Source: Mitsuaria sp. WAJ17 (lineage in GTDB: Bacteria; Pseudomonadota; Gammaproteobacteria; Burkholderiales; Burkholderiaceae_C). Taken from it: a stretch of 64,000 nt of DNA. Positions 54,769 to 63,046 of the stretch are shown here, piece by piece; the first letter of the stretch is position 1; each line of letters begins with the position of its first letter. Location: the NCBI RefSeq assembly GCF_014174515.1, contig NZ_JACJUG010000004.1:62001-126000 (forward strand), read 5' to 3'. The translations under genes were made by a program, and so were the position numbers. The notes under the pieces are model-generated. The model was not told the DNA's origin, did no database searches, and was given only the letters and a program-made list of their open reading frames with translations.

Positions 54769-55422
54769 TCAGACCACGCGGTTCAGCATGTCCACCTGAG
54801 CAGCGAGCAGGCCGTCCAGGCGAATGACGGTCTCCAGCGGCTGGTGCTCATCCCACACGACGCCGCAGTTGTAGGACAAGGGCGTGCCGGTGACCTTCTG
54901 CTGGTAGGTGATGACACCGCCGCCGGGCCCGCGGATGCCCAGGGCCCAGTGGTCCCAGCCGTGCCAGCTGCTGGTTTTCATCACCAGGGTGTAGTCATCC
55001 CGGCCGTCGTCGGCCAGCACGGTGTGCCCGTTGACGCAGGCTGTGAGCTTGAGGAGCGCCACGCGGCAGGCATTCTGCGAGGCCAGCGCCCCCGCCAGTG
55101 CGGCATCGATGTGCTCGGCAAGTGTCTGGTGGTACGGCACGGTCTGTTCGAAGATCAGATCCGTGGTGGCGAAGAAGTCCGGATTCAGGCCGACCGGCTC
55201 CTGCTGGTCGTTGTATCGGAACGCGCCTTGCGGCGAGTTGTAGATCGTGACCGCGGTGTAGGCGTTGTCGGCGTGCTCGTACTCGCCCGTCAGCGCCCAC
55301 CCCCAGCAGGCAGCATTCACGAAAGGGGCGTTGCTCGAAGTGGGGACGATGGCGCCGTCGCGCGGATGCTCGCCGCCCTGGGGCGCCAGCAGGGCGCGCT
55401 GTGCATTGCTCAATTCAGGCAT
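54769..55422 (-). CDS. Hypothetical protein, 217 aa
   Basis: From the ATG at 55422 (GGAG 8 bases upstream). I do not recognise the family. It carries a Cys in FVNAACWGWALTGE and the pair HGWDHWALGIRGPGG followed by SYNCGVVWDEHQPL, which in order and spacing recalls Cys/His thiol hydrolases of the NlpC/LRAT type; this is an impression only. No signal peptide or membrane segment. Converges with the 256-aa gene (7 bases between the stops) and is divergent from the FHA gene. Confidence 0.6.
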   Translation of the reverse strand: MPELSNAQRALLAPQGGEHPRDGAIVPTSSNAPFVNAACWGWALTGEYEHADNAYTAVTIYNSPQGAFRYNDQQEPVGLNPDFFATTDLIFEQTVPYHQTLAEHIDAALAGALASQNACRVALLKLTACVNGHTVLADDGRDDYTLVMKTSSWHGWDHWALGIRGPGGGVITYQQKVTGTPLSYNCGVVWDEHQPLETVIRLDGLLAAQVDMLNRVV

Positions 55423-55659
55423 GAAGGCTCTCCAAATAGTCAAGATGCGAGCCCATGCTGAGTCGGTTCAGACTCCCCGGCAATGACAGCCCATGACAGC
55501 ACGGGCGCCGGATCTACAAGTGATGCCAGGAATGTAATGTCTGACAGATCCTCCCTTGCCATGGCGGAGTTAACGTGCGGATCCTTCTCGAACCGGTGCA
55601 CTGACGCAAGTCACTAGTGCCCCTGGCCCTCGCATGATTCAAAGAACAACGGATTCCAC
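55423..55659. promoter_or_regulatory. Divergent promoter region of the 217-aa and FHA genes
   Basis: 237 bases. No sure promoter was placed. GTCACTAGTGC (55610-55620) resembles the GCACTAGTGC palindrome at 8135-8144. Confidence 0.3.
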
Positions 55660-56649
55660 GTGGCCAAGCTCAGCAACTGCACCAGCGGACACAGCATCTA
55701 CCTCCGTGCCCAGCATGTGTTCGGGCGAGACCCCTTGTCGGACACCCTGCTCGACAGCCCAGGCGCCTCTCGCCTGCATGCGGCCATCCACTGGACTGGT
55801 CAGCGCTGGGAGCTGCGGGACCTCAGCCGGCACGGCAGCCTGGTCGATGGCGTCCGCGTGCCGACCGCCTGCCCCGTTCCCTTGCGTCTGGGCAGCCTGC
55901 TGAGCTTCACCGCGGATGGCTGCCAGCGCTGGTGTGTGGAGGACCTCGCCGGCCCGGCGCCCATGCTGCTGCCCCTGGACGGCGGCACACCCGTGCTGCT
56001 GGGCGGCGCCAATCCTCTGCCGCCAGAACTGCAGGAGGCCCTGCGTCTCGTGCTCGGTGAGCGGGGGCAGTGGCTCTGCTGCCATGCGCGGGGAGCACAG
56101 CCGCTCTCCGAAGGCGAGGAGGTGCGCATGGGCGGCCGGCGCTGGTGCTTCGCCTCAGGAACGGACCCCCACCTCACCCCGCCCGGCCTCGGCGCCAGCA
56201 TGGGGCTCGATGGCCCCACCGCGCTGGAGCTGCGGGTCAGCCTGGACGAGGAGCACGCCTGGCTCAAGCTGCATCACTTCGGCCATGTCCTGGACTTGGG
56301 CGAACGCAGCCACCACTACACCCTGCTGACACTGGCCCGCATGCGGATGCAGGACGCGGAACGCGGCGTCAGCACCGAGGCCCAGGGATGGGTGGAGCAC
56401 GGCAGGCTCGCGTCCATGCTCGGGATCGATGGCCCCCACCTGAACATCCAGCTCTTCCGCTTGCGCCAGCAGATTGCTCAGGCCGTGCCGCACCCGCTGG
56501 AGCCGCCGACGCTGGTGGAACGTCGGCGCGGCGCGCTTCGTCTGCAGGCACTGCCCTGCCGGGTGCTCCGGGGACAGACGCTGCAGGGCAGCTACGAGCC
56601 CTGGCGCCTGGCCCAGGCTTCGCCATGGGCGGATGCCCGATCGAGCTGA
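55660..56649 (+). CDS. FHA-domain protein with C-terminal winged helix
   Basis: 329 aa from a GTG at 55660, without a clear Shine-Dalgarno. The FHA domain at residues ~5-85 keeps FGRDPLSDTLL, the phosphothreonine-binding SRLHAAIHW and LRDLSRHGSLVDGVRV. The C-terminal part (~205-310) resembles an OmpR-type winged helix (LNIQLFRLRQQI, then LVERRRGALRLQ). The layout suggests a regulator that reads phosphothreonine. The Ser/Thr kinase gene begins 27 bases after its stop and is the obvious partner. Confidence 0.85.
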   Translation: MAKLSNCTSGHSIYLRAQHVFGRDPLSDTLLDSPGASRLHAAIHWTGQRWELRDLSRHGSLVDGVRVPTACPVPLRLGSLLSFTADGCQRWCVEDLAGPAPMLLPLDGGTPVLLGGANPLPPELQEALRLVLGERGQWLCCHARGAQPLSEGEEVRMGGRRWCFASGTDPHLTPPGLGASMGLDGPTALELRVSLDEEHAWLKLHHFGHVLDLGERSHHYTLLTLARMRMQDAERGVSTEAQGWVEHGRLASMLGIDGPHLNIQLFRLRQQIAQAVPHPLEPPTLVERRRGALRLQALPCRVLRGQTLQGSYEPWRLAQASPWADARSS

Positions 56650-56676
56650 TGCACAGCCCGCCTCGCCCCGCTCTCG

Positions 56677-58107
56677 GTGCATCCGGACCCACTGCCCTCA
56701 GGCGTCAGCGGCTATGAGTCGCTCGAATTCCTCGGGCGGGGTGGCTCCGCCACCGTCTACAAGGCTCGCCAGACCAGCACTGGGCAGTATGTGGCCCTCA
56801 AGTTCCCGCGCAGCATGCCGATGGCCGCCCCCATGCGCCCGCCGGATCTCCTGCACGAGGCACTGCACCGGGAGGCCCGGCTGTGCGCCTCGCTGCATCA
56901 CCCGCATGTCGTCCGGCTGATGGACCTCGGGACCGCAGACAGCGGTCATCCCTTCTGTGTTTTCGAGTATGTCCCGGGAGTGCCCCTGTCCGAGTACCTG
57001 AGGCGCCGGGGCCCTCTGCCTCTGCCCACGGCGGCTGCACTGATGGGCCGCGTGCTGGACGTGCTCAGCTGGCTGCATCGGCAACGGATCTCACACGGCG
57101 ACCTCAAGCCTCAGAACATCATGGTGTTCTCGAGCGGCGCCTGCCTTCATCCCAAGGTGCTGGACTTCGGCTCGGCCGGACAGGCGAAGGACCACACCCC
57201 GCCACGCAAGGGCACGCCGGCCTACAGCGCACCGGAGCGTCTGCTCGGGCAGGCGCCATCGCCCGCGGCGGATCTCTACGCCTGGGGTCTGGTGTTCGCC
57301 GAATGCCTGCTGGGGCGTCCCGTGCTCGAGGGCATGAGCGCTGAGGAAGCGCGCCGCTGGCAGCTTGGCAATGCCCCGGTGGTACTGCCGGCGGCCCTGG
57401 CGCGGCACCCACTCGGAGCCCTGCTGGGGCGCACGCTGGAAAAGGACTGCGCCCACCGCAGCCACGATGCCGCGAGGCTCTACCGCGACTTGCTCAAGCT
57501 GCCCATGGCGCCCGGCAGCACGAGGCGCCTGCGGACCCGGCCCGGCCGAGCGTTCGCGGCCCCGACGCAAACCCCGACCGACGCGCCGCAGCAGACGGCC
57601 GCCCGACGGCAGGTGGCCCTGTGCGCGCACCTGCAGATCAGGGCACCGGCGGGCGACTGGGATCTCGGCACCCTCAACAGCCAGCGCAGCGAACTTCTGC
57701 ACTGGTGCGAGAGTCTCCTGCGCCGCGGCGGAGCCGAGCCCGCCGGCACGCTGGGTGACCGCTGCCTCTTCCACATGAGCGGCGGCACGGGCCCGGAATC
57801 CAGCATGGCACGCGCGATCGATGCCATGCTGACCCTGGCCACGGCCGCGGTCCGACGCGGACACCTCATGGCCTCCGCCCAGCGCCTGGAACTGCACCTG
57901 GGCAGCGCCGTCTGCGTCGTGGACCAAGACCTCGCACCAGACCAAGCCTGGCGACTCGCCCTCAACCAGGCCCTGCTCCTGGCAGGCAAGGCGCCCCATG
58001 GCGCCGTGCTGCTGCCGGCGCAGGACTGCCGACACCTGGCGACCAGCTCGGGCGTGCAGGCCGTAGAGGTCCAGGGCCTGCAAGCCTGCCGGCTGGAGCG
58101 GCGCTGA
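56677..58107 (+). CDS. Ser/Thr protein kinase with cyclase-like C-terminal domain
   Basis: 476 aa from a GTG at 56677. Kinase domain (~13-275): glycine loop LGRGGSATVYKA, Lys42 in VALKF, catalytic loop HGDLKPQN (H140, D142; HGD in place of HRD), D163 in LDFGSAG, and YSAPERL. After a linker rich in Arg/Pro/Thr, residues ~315-465 have the strand order of a class III nucleotidyl cyclase (VALCAHLQIRAP, TLGDRCLFHMSG, RLELHLGSAVCVVD), but the metal Asp of the first strand is lost, so it is probably a sensor or dead domain. No transmembrane helix. Probably phosphorylates the FHA protein encoded just upstream. Confidence 0.88.
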   Translation: MHPDPLPSGVSGYESLEFLGRGGSATVYKARQTSTGQYVALKFPRSMPMAAPMRPPDLLHEALHREARLCASLHHPHVVRLMDLGTADSGHPFCVFEYVPGVPLSEYLRRRGPLPLPTAAALMGRVLDVLSWLHRQRISHGDLKPQNIMVFSSGACLHPKVLDFGSAGQAKDHTPPRKGTPAYSAPERLLGQAPSPAADLYAWGLVFAECLLGRPVLEGMSAEEARRWQLGNAPVVLPAALARHPLGALLGRTLEKDCAHRSHDAARLYRDLLKLPMAPGSTRRLRTRPGRAFAAPTQTPTDAPQQTAARRQVALCAHLQIRAPAGDWDLGTLNSQRSELLHWCESLLRRGGAEPAGTLGDRCLFHMSGGTGPESSMARAIDAMLTLATAAVRRGHLMASAQRLELHLGSAVCVVDQDLAPDQAWRLALNQALLLAGKAPHGAVLLPAQDCRHLATSSGVQAVEVQGLQACRLERR

Positions 58108-58121
58108 CGCCGCCCCGCTTC

Positions 58122-58553
58122 TCAGCGCCAGACTGCGCCGCCGAACTGCTGCGTCGCGTCCTTGGGCGTGATGCCGGACAGATCGCAGTGCGTGGCATTG
58201 CTGGGCAGGGGCGCCTGAAGCAGGCGTGCGCTCTTGACCGGCGCGCTCCGGACCACGCAATAGGCCGTGAAGCGCGTCGGCAGGTTCACCACCAACGGCG
58301 CAACGGTGCCATCCGGACTGCAGTTCACGCTGGCACCAGTCATCTGCCCTGCCGGGTTGACGTCCTCCTTGCTGAAGTCGCAGGTCTTTCCGGTCGGGTC
58401 ACCCGGATTTGCCGTGGCAGGCCTGGGGCCAAGGTCCACGCCGCGTACCACGGGGCCGCTGTTCACTGGCTTGGCGCCGTCCGCCTGTGCGGCACCGGCA
58501 CACATCAGCAGTGCGAAGACGGGCGTCAGAAAAGAGAGGATGGAATGGCGCAT
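58122..58553 (-). CDS. Small exported protein, 143 aa
   Basis: Signal peptide (SILSFLTPVFALLMCAGAAQ, cut at AQA-DG). The mature part is about 118 residues with four Cys (KTCDFS, SVNCS, AYCVV, HCDLS), which could give two disulfide bonds in the periplasm or outside. Family not recognised. It is the last gene of the minus-strand group and converges with the kinase gene, 14 bases between the stops. Confidence 0.7.
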   Translation of the reverse strand: MRHSILSFLTPVFALLMCAGAAQADGAKPVNSGPVVRGVDLGPRPATANPGDPTGKTCDFSKEDVNPAGQMTGASVNCSPDGTVAPLVVNLPTRFTAYCVVRSAPVKSARLLQAPLPSNATHCDLSGITPKDATQQFGGAVWR

Positions 58554-58629
58554 GATTTCTCCTTGAATGGGTCAGAGTCACCCGAAGACCGGGCCAGGCC
58601 AGCGTAGGGAATGGCGCTGACTTGCGCCA

Positions 58630-61044
58630 TTACGCCTCATGACGCGGCACCGACACCAGACCCTGTACCCAGGCATACGAGCAGGGATGCCACCGAGATC
58701 CCTGGGTGGCCTTGGCGCTGGAGTTCCCGGGATGCACGCGCGCCACATAGAGTTCCACCGCCGGGTTGACGGCCACCTGCGCGGCGGACGCCTTCCACAC
58801 GATGGCGTTGTCTTCGCCGATGTCCAGATCGGGAAACGGCGTGGACCGCCAGTAGGACCGCCGATAGCACAACGTGCCACCACAAACCCAGTGGGTGCGG
58901 CCGTCCCAGCGGTACTGCCAGGCCTCGGCGCTTTCCGGGCGCCAGAAATAGACGCGGTCCAGACCACAGAGATCAGCCCCGCTGCGTGTCAGCAGCTGGA
59001 CCTGGGACGACAGCCAGGCGGGCGAGCGCCAGTCGTCGTCGTCCCAGTGGGCGATCAGCTCGCCATGCGCGAGTTCGCAGGCGATGTTGCGCTTGGCGCC
59101 GACGCTGCGACGCTGCTCCAGGCGGATGTAGCGGATGTCCGGGCGCGATGGCACGAGGTCTTCCACGGGATCGGTGCCGTCGTCCACGATGAGCAACTCT
59201 CGGTGCGGGTACTGCTGCGCCAGGAAGTCGCGGATGGCCTGGGGCACGAAGTCACGCCGGTTGGCGGTAGGCATGATGCAGCTCACGAGCGGCTGCCACT
59301 GCGGCTCCGCCTTCGCGGCAGTGGGCGCAAAGTAGAAGGGCAGGTCCTGCGCCATGCAGGACGGCGCCGCCACCCGCGACCACTCGCTCTCCTGCAGATA
59401 GCTGCCGGCCCTGAACTTCCAGGTGTTACCTGGGTGGCGGACATACACGCACAGCTCGCGGCCGGGCAGCCGGCACAGGCGAGCCCCGGCAGCCATGACC
59501 TGTTCCATGAAATCGGCGTCCTCGCGCAGCGACGTCGGGGGATAGCGACCGTGGTGCAACCACAGTCGACGCCAATAGACCAGGGTGCCGCCGCTCACGT
59601 TCTCCACGAACAGGCGCCTGAACAGCGCCTGACTGGCCTGCCACCACTCGCCGGAAGCCAGGGCCATGAAGAGGAGGTCGTTCAGGCCGGTGATGTCGGC
59701 AAGTCCCTGCAGCAGGGGGGCCACCTGGCGGCTCAGGCGCCCATCGGCATACCAGTCGTCGTCGTCCCAGTGGGCCACCACCTCGCCGCGAGCCTGGCGC
59801 ACGGCCTCGTTGCGCTTGGCCCCGATGCTGCTGCCCAAAGGGACACGCAGGCAGCGGATGCGGGCGTCCTGCAGCTCATGCGCGGGCGGCAGGTCCTGCT
59901 CGTCCTCGTAAATGATGAGAAGCTCGCGGCGCGGCCAGTCCTGCCGGCAGAAGTAGGCGATCGACTGCGCCACGTAGCGGGCTCGCCCCCGGGTGGGCAT
60001 GATGCAGCTGACCAGCGGGGTGGCGCCCAGCGGCGCCACACGCCGCTGGGCGCCACCGGATCCGGCGAGCGGCATCGCAGCCGGCATCAGCGCCGGGCGG
60101 GCAAAGTGGTCGCAGCGGTCCCCCACGCAATGCGCGTGGTAGGGGGCCGCAGTGCCTGCCTGCGGCGCCCCCATCGGCCCGCCTGGCGCGCGCAATGCGC
60201 AGAATCGGTCCTGGTAGCGCTGCTTGCTGCGCTCAAGGCCCTCGGACTCGCGCCGCTGACGGTCGGCCGTCATGGGAGCTCGGTGCACATAGGCGGCCGG
60301 CACCCACACGCCGGCAAAGCCGGCCCGCGCCGCACGGATGTTGTAGTCCATCTCCCAGCAGGGTCCGGTGCCGTAGCCCTCGTCCGCCGCGCCCACGGCT
60401 TGCACCACCTCGCGCCGGACGGCATAGCAGAAGTCGGACAGGCTGTGCAGCGGCGCCAGTGACACGACCGCCGGTGCAGGCTCGCCCGGCCTGTCTTCGC
60501 CGGCGCGCAGTGCCGGCAGGCGCACCGATGGCATCGCGCCCACCACCGGCTGCGGTGCACGGCGGGCTCGTCGGTAAAGAGAGAGCGATGCTGGCGCCGC
60601 CCATGCCTGTGGCGCGGGGCGGGCGTCGGTACTGGCGGCGGCGCGCGAGGGGCCGGCCTGCTCGTTCCAGCCCCAGTTGGTCGAAGGTCCGGCCAGCCCA
60701 ATCGCCGGATCGCCGTCGAGGGCCTCGAGCAGCCGCGCCAGCCAACCCGGCGCAGGCAGGGCCCCCGCCTCCAGCAGAACGTAGACGTCTGCCGGTTCCC
60801 CGATCAGACGATTGAACGCCGCCGCATCGCCCGCCCCCGGCGCGACCCACAGCTGGAGCACACCCGGACAGATGTCAAGCTGCCGCTGCAAGGGGGCGAC
60901 CTGCGACGCAGCCCGCGGCGCCGCCAGAAGGCACAGGCGACATGGTGTGGCAGTGCCCTCATGCACGGCACGCAGGGTGCCCTGCACGTCCTGCTCCGGC
61001 GAGTGAACCAGCACGCCCAGCAGGACCCGACCTTGCTCCGCCAT
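58630..61044 (-). CDS. Large glycosyltransferase with three GT2-like units
   Basis: 804 aa from the ATG at 61044 (GGGGAG in front). Unit 1 (~1-270) is a degenerate GT-A domain (PADVYVLLEAGALPAPGWLA, CWEMDYNIRAARAGFAGVWV). Units 2 and 3 (~345-570 and 580-800) each have VSCIMPT at the start, GAKRN, and the metal motif AHWDDDDW (once WYADG, once WRSPA after it). No membrane helix or signal. GT2 enzymes use nucleotide-sugars to build glycans. Two active-looking units suggest a two-sugar or repeating product. It follows the nitrilase-like gene after 25 bases. Confidence 0.88.
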   Translation of the reverse strand: MAEQGRVLLGVLVHSPEQDVQGTLRAVHEGTATPCRLCLLAAPRAASQVAPLQRQLDICPGVLQLWVAPGAGDAAAFNRLIGEPADVYVLLEAGALPAPGWLARLLEALDGDPAIGLAGPSTNWGWNEQAGPSRAAASTDARPAPQAWAAPASLSLYRRARRAPQPVVGAMPSVRLPALRAGEDRPGEPAPAVVSLAPLHSLSDFCYAVRREVVQAVGAADEGYGTGPCWEMDYNIRAARAGFAGVWVPAAYVHRAPMTADRQRRESEGLERSKQRYQDRFCALRAPGGPMGAPQAGTAAPYHAHCVGDRCDHFARPALMPAAMPLAGSGGAQRRVAPLGATPLVSCIMPTRGRARYVAQSIAYFCRQDWPRRELLIIYEDEQDLPPAHELQDARIRCLRVPLGSSIGAKRNEAVRQARGEVVAHWDDDDWYADGRLSRQVAPLLQGLADITGLNDLLFMALASGEWWQASQALFRRLFVENVSGGTLVYWRRLWLHHGRYPPTSLREDADFMEQVMAAGARLCRLPGRELCVYVRHPGNTWKFRAGSYLQESEWSRVAAPSCMAQDLPFYFAPTAAKAEPQWQPLVSCIMPTANRRDFVPQAIRDFLAQQYPHRELLIVDDGTDPVEDLVPSRPDIRYIRLEQRRSVGAKRNIACELAHGELIAHWDDDDWRSPAWLSSQVQLLTRSGADLCGLDRVYFWRPESAEAWQYRWDGRTHWVCGGTLCYRRSYWRSTPFPDLDIGEDNAIVWKASAAQVAVNPAVELYVARVHPGNSSAKATQGSRWHPCSYAWVQGLVSVPRHEA

Positions 61045-61069
61045 CCCGATCTCCCCTGGGCATTCACTT

Positions 61070-62419
61070 TCACCAGACGGTCTCGGCGGCAGGCCCCGAC
61101 GTCGCCCCGGGAAACTCCACCGCGTTACCCTGGAACTGGAAGCCGGGCACATCGATACGGCACCACACCGCCCCGGCGAAGGGGCTGCTGCCATTGCCCA
61201 GCTCCATGCGGATCTGGACCGGCCGTCCCAGGCTGTCCTGGGTCAGCAGGACGAGCGGGAGGAAGTACTGGTTGCCCATGAAGTCCAGGGTGCGGCTGGT
61301 GATCTCGCACAGCACGTTCGTGAACTGACCCGAGGGTCCGTAGACCAGCAAGAAGGTGAAGGTCCAGTCGTCGCTGGCACGCCAGACAAGGCGGACCGTG
61401 CTGCCGGCCACCGTCTGTGCAGGCGGCATGGCCTGGGCCGGATAGACCTGGATCTCTCCTGCACCCGAGGCATAAAGGCTGTCGATCGGTACCGTCTGCC
61501 CGGTGACCACCAGGTCGGCGTCAGGCACGGGCGCACTGGCCTGCTGGGCGACCGTCGCCAGCGGCGGCTGCCATTGAGCCGCCGTGGCATGCCGGGTGTC
61601 GCGGTAGCCGTCGCAGTTGAAGGCCCAGCCACCGTATTCGCAGACGATGCTGGCCGGCTGCAGGCTCATGCCGCATGAGGGCACCAGCTGCAGCTGCACC
61701 ATCGCATCGCCCGGCAGCTGCGGCGAGCGCTGCAGCCGTTGCACCGTGCCCAAGTGGTCGAGGCAGATGTCCAGGGCCCAGGTGACGCCCTGCAGCTGGA
61801 AGATGCCCGCACCGTCGTAGTTGATCTGCTGCTGCTCGCGGCCCGGCCCCGAGACGCGGGCGGGCGCCAGCGGATCGACCTGCCCCAGCAGCAGCCCGCC
61901 CGGCACGGGCGTACTGCTCACGAAGTCGATGCCGGACTTCAGCTCCTTCATCACCACGCGCGCCCCGGTATCGCCCTGCCCGGCCACGCCGCCCTGCTGC
62001 ACCAGGCTGAAGTTGTAGATCTCGCGCTGGGGTGTCCCGGACGTCTGCCCCGCCGGCAGCGAACTGCCCACGATGGTGCCGAAGACGAACACCCAGTCGT
62101 CCCACTGGGCCGCGCTGGCACTCGCCTGCAGCTGCTGGATGACGCGCTGGACCTCGTCCATCTCGTAAGCACCGGTTGGTCCGCGGAAGAAGAACTCCGG
62201 GGCCATGAAGACCCTCAGCGTCGTGCCGGCGGCCTCCGGGGGCGAGGCCTGCGGCAGGAGCGAGAACGCCGTGTCCATGGCCCGCAGCATCAGCGCGCAG
62301 CGGGCATCGACATCGAGCGCGGGCATCGACAGCCCGAGGTAGGTCTCGCTGCCGTCCGGATTGAGTTGCGGCGCGGTGTCCAGCACATAGGCGATGAATT
62401 GAACCTGCGTGTATGCCAT
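61070..62419 (-). CDS. Nitrilase-superfamily hydrolase-like protein
   Basis: 449 aa, longer than common nitrilases. The three catalytic positions are seen in order: Glu75 in FMAPEFFFRG, Lys158 or Lys161 in VMKELKSGID, and Cys219 in ALDICLDH. Residues ~330-449 form an extra beta-rich tail (LVWRASDDWTFTFLLVYGPS). The superfamily cleaves or forms C-N bonds of nitriles and amides. Substrate unknown. It sits between the tail-collar and glycosyltransferase genes with 27 and 25 bases to its neighbours. Confidence 0.85.
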   Translation of the reverse strand: MAYTQVQFIAYVLDTAPQLNPDGSETYLGLSMPALDVDARCALMLRAMDTAFSLLPQASPPEAAGTTLRVFMAPEFFFRGPTGAYEMDEVQRVIQQLQASASAAQWDDWVFVFGTIVGSSLPAGQTSGTPQREIYNFSLVQQGGVAGQGDTGARVVMKELKSGIDFVSSTPVPGGLLLGQVDPLAPARVSGPGREQQQINYDGAGIFQLQGVTWALDICLDHLGTVQRLQRSPQLPGDAMVQLQLVPSCGMSLQPASIVCEYGGWAFNCDGYRDTRHATAAQWQPPLATVAQQASAPVPDADLVVTGQTVPIDSLYASGAGEIQVYPAQAMPPAQTVAGSTVRLVWRASDDWTFTFLLVYGPSGQFTNVLCEITSRTLDFMGNQYFLPLVLLTQDSLGRPVQIRMELGNGSSPFAGAVWCRIDVPGFQFQGNAVEFPGATSGPAAETVW

Positions 62420-62446
62420 GGGAAGCTCCTGATGTAAGTGTCGAAA

Positions 62447-63046
62447 TCAGCGATGTAGCCGCTGCAAGCCGTAGGTGAACTTGATGAGGTAGTTCACGTA
62501 CACGTTCACCGGCCGGGTCTCGCTCGCACTGACCTTGACCGTGCCCGGCGGCTGCAGACTGCTGGTCGGCCCTCCCGTCGTCAGCGTGGCCGTGGCGCTG
62601 GGTGCGCCCGCGGCCTGCCCGGTGTTGGAGGGGGTCGCCGGCGCTGGCGCGCTGCTGTAGATGTGCTCGTGCGTCTGGAGGGCGAACGACTGGATGGACC
62701 CGACGCCCTGGGCTTCGCCCTGCCCGCCCTCGGGCGGCTGGCGCTGATCCGCGTCCGGATCGACGGACGAGCCCGCGGCCGCGCCCCGCAGGAAGTAGCC
62801 TCGGTAGTCGGGGATCTTGAACTCGCGGCCGCTCCCGCCGTAGACAAAGCCCAGCGCCGCGAAGAGCTCCGGGTACTGCGCGATGGCCAGCACTCGCCCA
62901 TCACAGAACATCCAGCCCCAAGCCTCGATGGGCGAGGTGCCGTGGTCCTGCCGGTCCAGCGAGCCCGCGAAGGGAATGACAGCGCCGACCGGCACTTCGC
63001 CGAAGCCGACCGGCGCGAAGAAGGGGGGCCGATGCAGCGGCATCAT
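62447..63046 (-). CDS. Phage-tail-collar domain protein (MdpB-like)
   Basis: 199 aa. The collar fold is clear: VPVGAVIPFAGS, WGWMFCDGRVLAIAQYPELF, FKIPDYRGYFLRG. A Gly/Thr/Pro linker follows, and the end VNYLIKFTYG. Such proteins are tail-fibre tips of phages or related, chromosomal adhesin-like proteins. The ATG overlaps the stop of the upstream gene (ATGA), so it is translationally coupled. No other tail, baseplate or lysis gene is in the window, so it is probably not a prophage. Confidence 0.9.
   Translation of the reverse strand: MMPLHRPPFFAPVGFGEVPVGAVIPFAGSLDRQDHGTSPIEAWGWMFCDGRVLAIAQYPELFAALGFVYGGSGREFKIPDYRGYFLRGAAAGSSVDPDADQRQPPEGGQGEAQGVGSIQSFALQTHEHIYSSAPAPATPSNTGQAAGAPSATATLTTGGPTSSLQPPGTVKVSASETRPVNVYVNYLIKFTYGLQRLHR

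Noticed and set aside
62447..63046. Prophage because of the tail-collar gene
   Set aside because: No terminase, capsid, portal, tail-tube, lysis or integrase gene is visible, and the neighbours are enzymes. A phage origin cannot be excluded beyond the right edge.
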